From positions 1 to 64,000 of the forward strand of contig JAJDBS010000253.1 in the NCBI GenBank assembly GCA_029261235.1: a stretch of 64,000 nt of DNA, given 5' to 3'. This DNA is from Nitrospirales bacterium (lineage in GTDB: Bacteria > Nitrospirota > Nitrospiria > Nitrospirales > UBA8639). The translations under genes and the position numbers were made by a program. Positions 51,093 through 60,386 of the stretch are shown here, piece by piece. The notes beneath the pieces were generated by a model. It ran no database searches. It saw only the letters and a program-made list of their open reading frames with translations, and was not told the origin of the DNA. Each line of letters starts with the position of its first letter. The stretch's first letter is position 1.

Positions 51093-51911
51093 CTATACAT
51101 AGCTCAACATCTCTTCGGTTTCTCCTGTGAGGCGAGCGAGGTATTCATCTGGGTTGAGGATCTCTTCCTCAAAATTTCGGTTCAACAAGTCTTGGATACG
51201 TTTGTTGTCAGAGGCACGGACTTCCTCTACGGATCCAATGGTCAAAATGTCGCCTTTATCCAACACGGTAATGCGATCAGCGATTCGGAAGGCGCTTTCT
51301 AGTTCGTGCGTGACGACGACGATGGTCATGTCGAGTGCTTCTCTGAGTCGAAGTATAAGTTCGTCTAATGCTGAGGCCACGACGGGGTCGAGCCCTGCCG
51401 AAGGTTCGTCGCAAAACAGGAGGACGGGATCCATAATCACTGCTCGAGCGAAAGCTGCGCGTTTCAACATTCCGCCAGAAAGTTCTGACGGCATCAAATC
51501 TTCAAAGCCTGCCAAGTTGACAACTTCAAGTTTGAGCCGGACCATGATTTCCATAGTCTTTTGATCGAGTTTCGTGTGTTCTCGTAAAGGGAGCATGATG
51601 TTCTCTCCCACCGTCATCGAGCTCAACAATGCGCCACTTTGAAAGGCGACTCCTAATTTTCGATAAAACTGTGTCATGTCTTGTTCAGTCATTCGAGCAA
51701 TGTTTTGGCCTAAGAGTGTGATACTTCCTCCGCTCGGGTGCTCCAGTCCGATTAAGTGGCGCAATAAGGTACTTTTGCCTGAACCGCTACCACCCATGAT
51801 CACCATGATTTCCCCTTTATTGACGGTGAGCGAAATGGTATTCAAAATTTTTCGAGAACCGTAATGAGTGGTGAGGTCCGTGACTTCAATCATGGGATGA
51901 GAGGGGGCCAT
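51093..51911 (-). CDS. mlaF: MlaF-like ABC transporter ATP-binding protein
   Basis: IMVIMGGSGSGKSTLLRHLIGLEHPSGGSITLLGQ...LSGGMLKRAAFARAVIMDPVLLFCDEPSAGLDPVVASALDELI. Confidence 0.93.
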   Translation of the reverse strand: MAPSHPMIEVTDLTTHYGSRKILNTISLTVNKGEIMVIMGGSGSGKSTLLRHLIGLEHPSGGSITLLGQNIARMTEQDMTQFYRKLGVAFQSGALLSSMTVGENIMLPLREHTKLDQKTMEIMVRLKLEVVNLAGFEDLMPSELSGGMLKRAAFARAVIMDPVLLFCDEPSAGLDPVVASALDELILRLREALDMTIVVVTHELESAFRIADRITVLDKGDILTIGSVEEVRASDNKRIQDLLNRNFEEEILNPDEYLARLTGETEEMLSYV

Positions 51912-51918
51912 GGTTCAA

Positions 51919-52770
51919 TTAACGAGTGAGCAGAAACACAATGAGAAGGTCGGCCAAGATGATGGCTAAGATGGAATGTACGACTGCGCGAGTTGTCACC
52001 TTTCCGACGCCTTCTGCTCCACCAGTTACGGATGATCCATTGACTACGCCGATAATTGTGATCAACACACCAAAGACCAGACTTTTCCCTAAGCCGTGCA
52101 AGACATCGTCGGTTCCGAGATATGTGACTGTTTGAGCCATATAGGTTGCCATTGAAATGCCAAGATCCGTCGAAATATAGAGACCGGCTCCAAGCAGTGC
52201 GAGCAAATCCGCCCACAGGGTCAGCGATGGGACCATGATCATCATGGCGACGAGACTGGGAACCACGAGAAATCGAACAGGATTAATGCCCATGACCCGT
52301 AAGGCATCAATTTCACTATTGATGGTCATGGTGCTCAGGCGAGCGGCAAACGCCGAGCCTGATCGGCCAGCAATGAGTATTCCTGTGATCAATGGGGCGA
52401 ATTCTCGGACGACGGATAAGGCGACGCCATAGGTGACTTGATGCTGCGCACCAAAATCTTTCAACGCATTGATCCCTTGAATGGCGAGCATCAGTCCGAT
52501 CGTCACGGAAACGAGTGAAATAATCGGCAAAGCCAGAATGCCGACTTCTACCATTTGTGAGATGACTGGCTCGAGGCGAACCTGCTGCTTTCGGCGACCT
52601 CCCAAGCAGATCCAAAAGATCGATTGATAGAGTAGGGATGCTCCAAACCCCAACGTGTCAACCCATTTGGTGGTTACGCGCCCTAAGGTTTCTATTTTTT
52701 GAAGAATACGTGGGAGTGGACGATCAGGGCTCAGCATGGATTGCGCTTTCAATATCTGCATGGATGGCAA
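51919..52770 (-). CDS. mlaE: MlaE-like permease
   Basis: VEVGILALPIISLVSVTIGLMLAIQGINALKDFGAQHQVTYGVALSVVREFAPLITGILIAGRSGSAFAARLSTMTINSEIDALRVMGINPVRFLVVPSLVA; start may be ATG 52737 (MLSPDRPLPRIL). Confidence 0.93.
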   Translation of the reverse strand: MPSMQILKAQSMLSPDRPLPRILQKIETLGRVTTKWVDTLGFGASLLYQSIFWICLGGRRKQQVRLEPVISQMVEVGILALPIISLVSVTIGLMLAIQGINALKDFGAQHQVTYGVALSVVREFAPLITGILIAGRSGSAFAARLSTMTINSEIDALRVMGINPVRFLVVPSLVAMMIMVPSLTLWADLLALLGAGLYISTDLGISMATYMAQTVTYLGTDDVLHGLGKSLVFGVLITIIGVVNGSSVTGGAEGVGKVTTRAVVHSILAIILADLLIVFLLTR

Positions 52771-53065
52771 ACACTTTGTCGAGTCTGGCCAGGGACAGCA
52801 CGCGAAGCACGGCTGGGCTTAGATAGATAAATGCCATGTGCTTCCCATTCTTTTTCGCTCGTTGGAAAGCTTCGACGAGAGTGGCGATGCCGGAACTATC
52901 AAGATAGGTCACGGATGCCATATCAATGAGGATTTTTTCGCAATGGTCGACGGTATCGAGTAATATTTTCCGAGCCTGAGGGGAAGTCTCTAGGTCGATT
53001 TCTCCTGTCAGACTTGCGATGTGATAGCCCTGTTCTTCACGGATGTGATGTTCCATAGATGTCAC
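52724..53065 (-). CDS. STAS-domain protein (anti-sigma-factor antagonist / MlaB-like)
   Basis: YHIASLTGEIDLETSPQARKILLDTVDHCEKILIDMASVTYLDSSGIATLVEAFQRAKKNGKHMAFIYLSPAVLRVLSLARLDKVFAIH; overlaps genes on both sides. Confidence 0.93.
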   Translation of the reverse strand: MTSMEHHIREEQGYHIASLTGEIDLETSPQARKILLDTVDHCEKILIDMASVTYLDSSGIATLVEAFQRAKKNGKHMAFIYLSPAVLRVLSLARLDKVFAIHADIESAIHAEP

Positions 53066-54870
53066 TGAAATGTTGGCGGAGAGTAGACGTTTTTGCTCAT
53101 CCGCAGAATATTACCCTGACCCGTTGACGATGGTTCGATGGAGACGGTGTCCATCACTTGGCGAATAAAATGGCAACCTAGGCCGCCAGGCCGGATATCT
53201 TCCAATGCGCGAGGATTCATGCAATCGGGGCTGACGGTTGGGGCCTGATCTTCGAGCACGACAACCAACGCATGGTTGTTGAGTTTGATGCGTAAAAGGA
53301 TCGGGTCATCGCATTCCCCATGGTAGGCATGACGAATGATATTTTGGCATGCTTCGTCAATAGCCAGCACAATATCTTCTACTATATCGGAGCGCCAACT
53401 ATGATTATTGAGGGCCGTTCTGGTCATGGCTCGCATGGGGCCAAGTTCTTTCGCGTGGGCAGGAAACTGATGCGCAAGAATCACTTCTTTGTTCGGATTG
53501 TCTACCAGCTCGTCCTTGCGAGAGGTCCATTCAAAGGCGAGGATGGATAAATCATCTTGCGCATGATGGGTTCCAGTCCAATCTAACGCCGCGTTCATGA
53601 TTGAATCGACGCTGACTTGTAACGGCGATGACTGTGTTGCTTCCAGGGTTTCTTGCAATCGAGCTTCCCCGAAAAATTCCTTTGAAGCATTCCTGGCTTC
53701 GAGTACCCCGTCCGAATACAAGAATAGGCGTCCACCTGGCTGCAATTGGATCGTTCCTTCTTCATAGTGAATGTCTTCGAAAAGACCGATCGGGACATTT
53801 CCAATTTCACAGGGGATTGCCGGTTGATCGGGCGCAAGGTAGAGGGGAGGTGGATGGCCGGCACAGGTGTATCGAAACATGCCGTTTCGCGTATCCAATA
53901 TTCCGTAGATTAAAGTGAAATATTGGCGCCCGTCCTCGCTCATCGGAAACATGCGATTTAACCGAGAGGCGATGTCCGCAGGAGAAACCAGCGTGTCTGC
54001 TTCAGGTGCCCGGTTGGCTTTGATAAAAAGGCAAGAGGGGTCGCGCCGAGGGATTAACACACGGCTGAGGGTGACTGAAAGAAGTGATGCGGAGACTCCA
54101 TGTCCGCTGACATCTAATACGTAGAGCCCTACATGGTCAGGATCAAGCTGAAACACGTTTAACGAATCCCCACCTAATTCTGAGCAGGGCTTATACGTCC
54201 AGGCAAATGAGGCGTTTGAGAGTACTGGAAGGATTTCTGGTAAGAGTGCTTGTTGGACACGTGCTGCGGCGGCGAGATCATTTTTCATGCGATCATTGGC
54301 TTGTTGAACCAGTTGCATCGATTCTTGTAATGCTTCTTCTGTACGTTGACGTTCGGCCACCTCTTCTTGAAGATTGGATATAATTTCTTCCAACAGGACG
54401 TGGAGGTTCCTAATTTTTAAATGCGTGGTGATGCGTGCAATGACTTCTTCCAGTTGAAATGGCCTCGTCACATAATCCACTGCACCAACAGAAAATCCGT
54501 TCACCGTACTCGCCCTGTCTGATGGAGTGGTGACAAAAATGACTGGAGTATCCTTGGTCGTGTCTAGTTCTTTGAGTCTTAGACATGTATCAAATCCACT
54601 CAAGCCAGGAAGGGAGACATCAAGGAAAATTAAATCTGGGTTGAGCTCTTGACTGAAGAGGAGTGCCGTTTCGCCATCAGGGACAAGCCTCAATTCAAAT
54701 CCGTAGGCGGAGAAGCTGCGAATAAGCCCGTCCACTTCTGGAGAGCGCTCAATCGCCATAAGAATGAGGCCCAAATGCATAGGATTGCCGGTCATGTTCA
54801 GTGGTAATTGGATGGAGAAATAGTATTCATGGACGAGTGGTAAAGGACATACAGTCTGGCAAGCTTCCAA
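53062..54870 (-). CDS. REC - SpoIIE/RsbU PP2C phosphatase - RsbW-like HATPase fusion protein
   Basis: REC: DLIFLDVSLPGLSGFDTCLRL; PP2C: FAWTYKPCSELGGDSLNVFQLDPDHVGLYVLDVSGHGVSASLLSVTLSRVL and GRLFLYSDGVLEARN; HATPase: EDIVLAIDEACQNIIRHAYH and GGLGCHFIRQVMD. Start may be internal (MTGNPMHLGLILMAIE...). Confidence 0.9.
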   Translation of the reverse strand: MEACQTVCPLPLVHEYYFSIQLPLNMTGNPMHLGLILMAIERSPEVDGLIRSFSAYGFELRLVPDGETALLFSQELNPDLIFLDVSLPGLSGFDTCLRLKELDTTKDTPVIFVTTPSDRASTVNGFSVGAVDYVTRPFQLEEVIARITTHLKIRNLHVLLEEIISNLQEEVAERQRTEEALQESMQLVQQANDRMKNDLAAAARVQQALLPEILPVLSNASFAWTYKPCSELGGDSLNVFQLDPDHVGLYVLDVSGHGVSASLLSVTLSRVLIPRRDPSCLFIKANRAPEADTLVSPADIASRLNRMFPMSEDGRQYFTLIYGILDTRNGMFRYTCAGHPPPLYLAPDQPAIPCEIGNVPIGLFEDIHYEEGTIQLQPGGRLFLYSDGVLEARNASKEFFGEARLQETLEATQSSPLQVSVDSIMNAALDWTGTHHAQDDLSILAFEWTSRKDELVDNPNKEVILAHQFPAHAKELGPMRAMTRTALNNHSWRSDIVEDIVLAIDEACQNIIRHAYHGECDDPILLRIKLNNHALVVVLEDQAPTVSPDCMNPRALEDIRPGGLGCHFIRQVMDTVSIEPSSTGQGNILRMSKNVYSPPTFQ

Positions 54871-55064
54871 GGTTCAAGCATAGTTCGGATTAAGGAGGAC
54901 TCCATGAGCCCTTCTATGCCCCTTTCTTCATATCGACAAAATCTCGCTGTGACCTAAGTTCGCGGCTCTATGCCCGTTTTCCTTCATTTGTACAAGGTAT
55001 CTAGCTTCTTGATGTGCTGAACAAACCTAAGCTGTTCGGGTTGACTTGCGGGTAGATTTGAAAA

Positions 55065-55085
55065 CGTTACAAAGCTGTAACTTGA
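55065..55085 (+). promoter_or_regulatory. PHO-box-like element upstream of pstS (distal)
   Basis: CGTTACAAAGCTGTAACTTGA: two GTWACA-type half sites at 11-nt spacing. Confidence 0.4.
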
Positions 55086-55201
55086 GCTCAACAGGGCAGC
55101 AATAGGCGTTTGCTAGATTGAAATGGCTGGACGGAAGTCAATGGTTGCCGTTGATAGCCTAGTGTTGATGTAAACAGGAGAAACGCTTTCAATTAACACA
55201 T

Positions 55202-55222
55202 CCGTAACATTGCTGTTACATG
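55202..55222 (+). promoter_or_regulatory. PHO-box-like element upstream of pstS (proximal)
   Basis: CCGTAACATTGCTGTTACATG: direct repeat (C)YGTWACAT at 11-nt spacing, 54 nt before the pstS ATG. Confidence 0.5.
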
Positions 55223-55275
55223 AGGGAAATTTAGAAAAGGTATAATTTTTACTTCACTTGAAGGAGGATGTATTG

Positions 55276-56289
55276 ATGAAGAGAAATTTGAGAAAAGGAA
55301 TGCTGGGGATGTTGGCCGTCATGCTAGGCCTGTTGATCGGTTGGGATGGAATTGCTGGATTATCTTCTTCTTCAGCCTGGGCGAAAGAATCACTGGATGA
55401 CTCAAAATGGAAAAATTATACACGAGTGAGCGGAGTCTCAGGCAATATCAATAGTATTGGATCAGACACGCTCAATAATTTGATGACGCTTTGGGCTGAA
55501 GGTTTTCGAAAGAAATACCCGAATGTGAAAATTCAAATTGAAGGCAAGGGATCAAGTACAGCGCCGCCAGCCTTGATTGAAGGAACGGCTCAATTGGGAC
55601 CGATGTCTCGGAAAATGAAGGGCAAGGAAATGGATGCCTTCGAGGCAAAGTTTGGATATAAACCGACTGCGTTTCCTGTGGCCATTGATGCGTTGGCGGT
55701 CTATGTGAATAAGGATAATCCGATAAAAGGTATGACCGTGGCGCAGGTGGATGCCGCATTTTCAAAAACGCGTCGTCAGGGGCACAAGGATGACATCACA
55801 ACATGGGGGAACTTGGGGATGAACGGTGCCTTTACTAAGATGCCCATTAGTTTGTATGGACGGAATTCGGCTTCAGGGACCTATGGTTTTTTCAAAAAGA
55901 AAGTGTTGCAGAATGGCGATTATCGCGATCAAGTGAAGGAGCAGCCTGGTTCAGCGTCCGTCGTACAGGGGATTACCGAAGATCGTGCGGGGTTGGGATA
56001 TAGTGGCATTGGATATCGCACGTCGGGGGTCCGAGCCATTCCGTTGAGCATGAAGGACGGAGGAACTTTTGTCGAACCGACCTTTGCGAATGCGTCAAAG
56101 GGAAGTTATCCTCTGGCGCGTTTTTTGTTGGTCTATGTGAACAAGGCTCCGAATAAACCCTTGTCTCCGATTGTCAAAGAATTCCTGAATTTCGTGTATA
56201 GTCGTGAAGGTCAACACGTCGTGATCAAAGACGGATATTTCCCGTTAAGTGCTAATCTCATTGCCAAACAACGTGGGAATTTTGAATAG
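55276..56289 (+). CDS. pstS: Phosphate ABC transporter substrate-binding protein
   Basis: RBS AAGGAGG 55261-55267, ATG 55276; MKRNLRKGMLGMLAVMLGLLIGWDGIAG...INSIGSDTLNNLMTLWAEGFRKKYPNVKIQIEGKGSSTAPPALIEGTAQLGPMSRKM. Confidence 0.95.
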   Translation: MKRNLRKGMLGMLAVMLGLLIGWDGIAGLSSSSAWAKESLDDSKWKNYTRVSGVSGNINSIGSDTLNNLMTLWAEGFRKKYPNVKIQIEGKGSSTAPPALIEGTAQLGPMSRKMKGKEMDAFEAKFGYKPTAFPVAIDALAVYVNKDNPIKGMTVAQVDAAFSKTRRQGHKDDITTWGNLGMNGAFTKMPISLYGRNSASGTYGFFKKKVLQNGDYRDQVKEQPGSASVVQGITEDRAGLGYSGIGYRTSGVRAIPLSMKDGGTFVEPTFANASKGSYPLARFLLVYVNKAPNKPLSPIVKEFLNFVYSREGQHVVIKDGYFPLSANLIAKQRGNFE

Positions 56290-56308
56290 GATTTTTAGCA
56301 ACCCTGTG

Positions 56309-56342
56309 AGCCACTCCCTCGTAAAGTCACGAAGGAGTGGCT
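56309..56342 (+). terminator. Strong intercistronic stem-loop between pstS and pstC (attenuator/terminator-like)
   Basis: AGCCACTCC-C-TCGT...ACGA-A-GGAGTGGCT (9 bp, 1 mismatch, 4 bp) followed by TGTTTATC. Confidence 0.6.
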
Positions 56343-56361
56343 TGTTTATCATCCGCATCAT

Positions 56362-58680
56362 TTGAATTGTTCTTTGAGAATGAATACTCCCAAATCTCTT
56401 CCCATCTCTGGTAAAGAAATTTTCTCAGCGTCTGGACAATGGGCGACGCGAAAGACACGAACAACACATCGACGTCTGCGGCATACCGTGGATCGCTCAG
56501 CAGGTATCGTGGTCTGGGTTGGGGGTATAGCCACGATTATCAGTATTTTGGGGATTTTTCTCTACTTGATGTGGGAAGTGATCCCATTGTTTCGGTCAAC
56601 GAGTGGAAATGTGTTGTCCAGCGTGCAAGTCGAGAAGGAAAAGGGAGTCACGAGAGAAGCCACGGTCATTGGATCAGACGAATATCAAGAAGTGGCATTT
56701 GTGCTTATGCAAAAACAGTTGCAATTCTTGCGGATGCCTCAGGGCGAGCCTGTTCCCGAAATAGGAGGGGAGCTTGAGATTTCAGGAACCGTGCAGTCTT
56801 CAGTCTTGATTGGGCAAAGAGGAAACCGAGTGAGCGTCGCGACGCAAGAAGGCTTTGTGGTACCGGTCACGATATTTTTTCAACCAGTCTTTGAGGGGGA
56901 TACGCGAACAATTGTGCCGACGAGCCAGATGAAAGAACCCATTCGGGTGATTCCGAGTGGAGAGGAATTGGTGCGCCATGCCCATTCGCAGCAGGATGAG
57001 CGACAGATGATCGCCGCCCTGACGCGTACTGGTCAGTTATGGCTGACCTTGATAGACGAGCCCGGAGATTTTTCTTTCTCGGATGAAGCCATTGTCACGC
57101 AACGACAGTTGGAAGTCCCCGAACAGGTGAACATGACGCATCTGGTCTTAGATGGATTTGGGAAGCGTCTGGTTGCAGGGACCGAGCAGGGTGAACTTTT
57201 AGAATGGACGTTACAGGATGGAGGCGAAGCGAAGGTTCGTCGAGTTCCAGTTGGCGAATCAGGAGAAGCGGTGACAGCCTTAACGTATTTGAATGGTGAG
57301 CGAACACTTGTTGTTGGGACTGAAGTCGGGCAGGTGATGACCTGGGTTCCCATGGATGAACGGCAGGCGCGGTCTATGGAGCCATTCCGAAAAGTCTCGA
57401 CGTTTCAAGCCCATAATGGAGTCGTCCAGGCCATTTCGCCCTCTCAGCGAGATAAAGGGTTTTTGACAGCTGATAGTCAAGGGCACGTGATTCTTCATCA
57501 TGCGACGACAGGCCAGACGATTTTGGAATTTGACTCGGTCTCATCCGAGACACACGCGCTTCGTTTTTCACCGAAGGCTGATGGTGGGACCTGGTTGGGG
57601 GCGGATGGACACTTGCGAACATTTTCGATCGACAACCCTCATCCAGAAATTACGTTTCAATCGTTATTTTTTCCGGTCACCTATGAAGGGTATGAAGATC
57701 CTGAACTGATTTGGCAATCCTCCAGCGGATCTGATGAATTTGAACCCAAGTTTGGCATGATGCCGCTCATATTTGGAACATTGAAGGGAACAATTTATGC
57801 CATGATTTTGGCTGTTCCGTTGGCAATCATGGGTGCTGTCTATACGGCCATGTTCATGCATCCGCATCTCCGAGCCATCATTAAACCCAGTATTGAAATC
57901 ATGGCGGCCCTTCCGTCTGTGGTCTTAGGCTTTTTGGCGGGCCTCTGGTTTGCCCCGTTATTAGAGAAGATTTTTCCAGCGGTGGTAGCGGGGGCTCTTA
58001 TGATACCGGTGATGATTGGGTTGGTATGCCTGCTTTGGCAGATGTTACCTCGTTCTCTGGGTGGGCTGGATAAATATGGTGTGGATTTGTTGATCATCGT
58101 GGTTGCGGTCGTGGGAACGGTTGGAATGTGTCTCGCGTTGAACTCCTCCATCGAAACGATTGTGTTCGGAGGAAATTACAAACAATGGCTTACCGATCAT
58201 TTTGGATTGGTCTATGACCAACGTAATGCCATCGTGATTAGTTTTGCCATGGGATTTGCGGTGATCCCCATTATTTTTAGTATAGCGGAAGATTCTCTTT
58301 CTAATGTGCCACGACATCTTGTTGCCGGCTCTCTTGCCCTTGGAGCCACTCAATGGCAAACGCTCACTCGCCTTGTGTTGATCTCTGCCAGCCCAGGTAT
58401 TTTTTCGGCGTTAATGATTGGCTTTGGACGTGCTGTTGGCGAAACCATGATTGTCTTGATGGCAACGGGCAATACCCCAATTTTAGATTGGAGTGTGTTT
58501 AATGGGTTTCGAACGTTGTCGGCCAATATTGCGGTAGAAATGCCTGAAGCCCCTCACGGAGGAACACTGTATCGCGTGCTATTTCTCTCTGGCCTGATTC
58601 TCTTTGCCTTTACGTTTGGGATTAATACGATAGCTGAATTGGTTCGCCAACGGCTTCGTGAGAAATATTCACAGTTTTAG
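56362..58680 (+). CDS. pstC: Phosphate ABC transporter permease PstC, large variant with propeller-like periplasmic insertion
   Basis: TM1 then WD/propeller-like VLDGFGKRLVAGTEQGELLEWTL...LTYLNGERTLVVGTEVGQVMTW...FLTADSQGHVILHHATTGQTI; C-terminal permease FGMMPLIFGTLKGTIYAMILAVPLAIMGAVYTAMF. Alternative ATG 56380. Confidence 0.9.
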   Translation: MNCSLRMNTPKSLPISGKEIFSASGQWATRKTRTTHRRLRHTVDRSAGIVVWVGGIATIISILGIFLYLMWEVIPLFRSTSGNVLSSVQVEKEKGVTREATVIGSDEYQEVAFVLMQKQLQFLRMPQGEPVPEIGGELEISGTVQSSVLIGQRGNRVSVATQEGFVVPVTIFFQPVFEGDTRTIVPTSQMKEPIRVIPSGEELVRHAHSQQDERQMIAALTRTGQLWLTLIDEPGDFSFSDEAIVTQRQLEVPEQVNMTHLVLDGFGKRLVAGTEQGELLEWTLQDGGEAKVRRVPVGESGEAVTALTYLNGERTLVVGTEVGQVMTWVPMDERQARSMEPFRKVSTFQAHNGVVQAISPSQRDKGFLTADSQGHVILHHATTGQTILEFDSVSSETHALRFSPKADGGTWLGADGHLRTFSIDNPHPEITFQSLFFPVTYEGYEDPELIWQSSSGSDEFEPKFGMMPLIFGTLKGTIYAMILAVPLAIMGAVYTAMFMHPHLRAIIKPSIEIMAALPSVVLGFLAGLWFAPLLEKIFPAVVAGALMIPVMIGLVCLLWQMLPRSLGGLDKYGVDLLIIVVAVVGTVGMCLALNSSIETIVFGGNYKQWLTDHFGLVYDQRNAIVISFAMGFAVIPIIFSIAEDSLSNVPRHLVAGSLALGATQWQTLTRLVLISASPGIFSALMIGFGRAVGETMIVLMATGNTPILDWSVFNGFRTLSANIAVEMPEAPHGGTLYRVLFLSGLILFAFTFGINTIAELVRQRLREKYSQF

Positions 58681-58735
58681 GAAGAAGTGAAAAGTAAGAA
58701 GTTAGTCGTGGAACGCTAAGAGTAAAACTAAAAAC

Positions 58736-60373
58736 ATGCATCGATTCTCTTTAAAGAAGTTTCTGGATTCAGGCTCGCTGTTCATTTGGTTGTGTGGCGG
58801 GGCGCTGAGTGTGTCCTTACTCATGATCGGGGGATTACTGACCCTAATCTTAATCAATGGGATGGGCTATTTTTGGCCAAAAGATCTCATTCAATTGACG
58901 ATGAATGATGGCAGCCTCGTGCTGGGAGAGTGGGTCGCGACAGAAGTTATTCCAGATTCTGAATCTGTCGAAAAACCGAAAGGCCATGAACGCGTTCAAC
59001 TCAAGGTCGGCAATCGAGATCTGTATGGATTGGATTTTCGATGGGTGGATCAAGCTGACGTAGCGCATGAAGACTATCCGCCTGATGTGGTGGCGTTTGA
59101 ACGGCGGGAATGGGGGAACTTTTATGGACGAATCAAAGAGATTCTTGAAGGCGAAACTCTTGTGGCCTCTGGACACGAAAAGGGAATGGCCGTCTTGTTG
59201 CCCCTGCTAGAACGAACGAATCGTATTCAAGGCCAAATTCACGATATTGAACATGACGAGATTGGTGAACTGAATCATTCTATAGAGCAAGCCCGCTTGC
59301 AGCTTCGTGCCTTGGAGTTGAGTGGTGAAACAGGAGTGGACGAACGGGCGATGATTGAATCGAAGGTACAAGAACTCGAAGCCTTGTATGAGATTCAAAA
59401 TGCTGCTCTTATTGCGTTATATGAAAAACTCGAACAATTTCGGATCACAGTTGTCGATGTGGCCGGAGAAGAGAAAACCTTTCAATTTGGGTCATTAGTC
59501 AAGTTCTGGTTACCTAATGGCATGGGAGTTTATGAAAAACTTTTCATGTATGTGCAAAATTTCTGGGAAGTTTTGAGCGAAGAACCTCGAGAAGCCAATA
59601 CAGAGGGAGGGATTTTCCCAGCCATCTTTGGCACGGTTTTGATGGTGGTGATCATGAGCATTGCGGTGGTGCCTTTTGGGGTCTTGGCCGCTATTTATTT
59701 GAAAGAATATGCGAAGCAAGGCATGGTGACGCGGATGATTCGTATCGCGGTGAATAATCTGGCCGGAGTGCCTTCGATTGTGTTCGGGGTGTTTGGGTTA
59801 GGTTTTTTTGTGTATGCGGTTGGGGGAACGTTGGACCAATTATTCTTTGCGGAAGCGTTACCCAATCCGACATTTGGGACGGGAGGTATGCTGTGGGCGT
59901 CCTTAACGCTCGCGCTGATGACTGTCCCTGTGGTGATTGTTGCGACAGAGGAAGGGTTATCGGCGGTTCCACGTGAGTATCGTGAGGGCTCGTTGGGGCT
60001 TGGAGCCACGAAATTCGAGGCGTTATGGCATGTGGTGCTTCCTTGTGCGATGCCTGGTATTTTGACCGGTCTGATCTTGGCGATTTCCCGCGCGACTGGG
60101 GAAGTGGCGCCGCTTATGCTCACCGGTGTGGTGAAATTGGCTCCATCGCTACCGGTAGATGGCTTCTTCCCATTTCTCCACTTGGATCGAAAATTTATGC
60201 ACTTGGGATTTCATATTTATGATGTGGGATTTCAATCTCCCAACGTGGAAGCCGCGAAGCCCATGGTCTATGTGACCACATTCATCCTTGTTCTCGTCGT
60301 CATTCTTTTGAATCTGGCGGCCATTATGATACGAACGCGTATGCGGAAACGCTACGCTGGTTCCTCCGTCTAA
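58736..60373 (+). CDS. pstA: Phosphate ABC transporter permease PstA, large variant
   Basis: C-terminal FGTVLMVVIMSIAVVPFGVLAAIYLKEYAKQGMVTRMIRIAVNNLAGVPSIVFGVFGLGFFVYAVGG; about 200-aa insert containing a predicted coiled coil (NRIQGQIHDIEHDEIGELNHSIEQARLQLRALEL). Confidence 0.93.
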   Translation: MHRFSLKKFLDSGSLFIWLCGGALSVSLLMIGGLLTLILINGMGYFWPKDLIQLTMNDGSLVLGEWVATEVIPDSESVEKPKGHERVQLKVGNRDLYGLDFRWVDQADVAHEDYPPDVVAFERREWGNFYGRIKEILEGETLVASGHEKGMAVLLPLLERTNRIQGQIHDIEHDEIGELNHSIEQARLQLRALELSGETGVDERAMIESKVQELEALYEIQNAALIALYEKLEQFRITVVDVAGEEKTFQFGSLVKFWLPNGMGVYEKLFMYVQNFWEVLSEEPREANTEGGIFPAIFGTVLMVVIMSIAVVPFGVLAAIYLKEYAKQGMVTRMIRIAVNNLAGVPSIVFGVFGLGFFVYAVGGTLDQLFFAEALPNPTFGTGGMLWASLTLALMTVPVVIVATEEGLSAVPREYREGSLGLGATKFEALWHVVLPCAMPGILTGLILAISRATGEVAPLMLTGVVKLAPSLPVDGFFPFLHLDRKFMHLGFHIYDVGFQSPNVEAAKPMVYVTTFILVLVVILLNLAAIMIRTRMRKRYAGSSV

Positions 60374-60386
60374 ATAAGGTACAATC

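Noticed and set aside
51127-51564. 145-aa plus-strand ORF
   Set aside because: Antisense shadow of mlaF.
59695-60123. 142-aa minus-strand ORF
   Set aside because: Antisense shadow of pstA.
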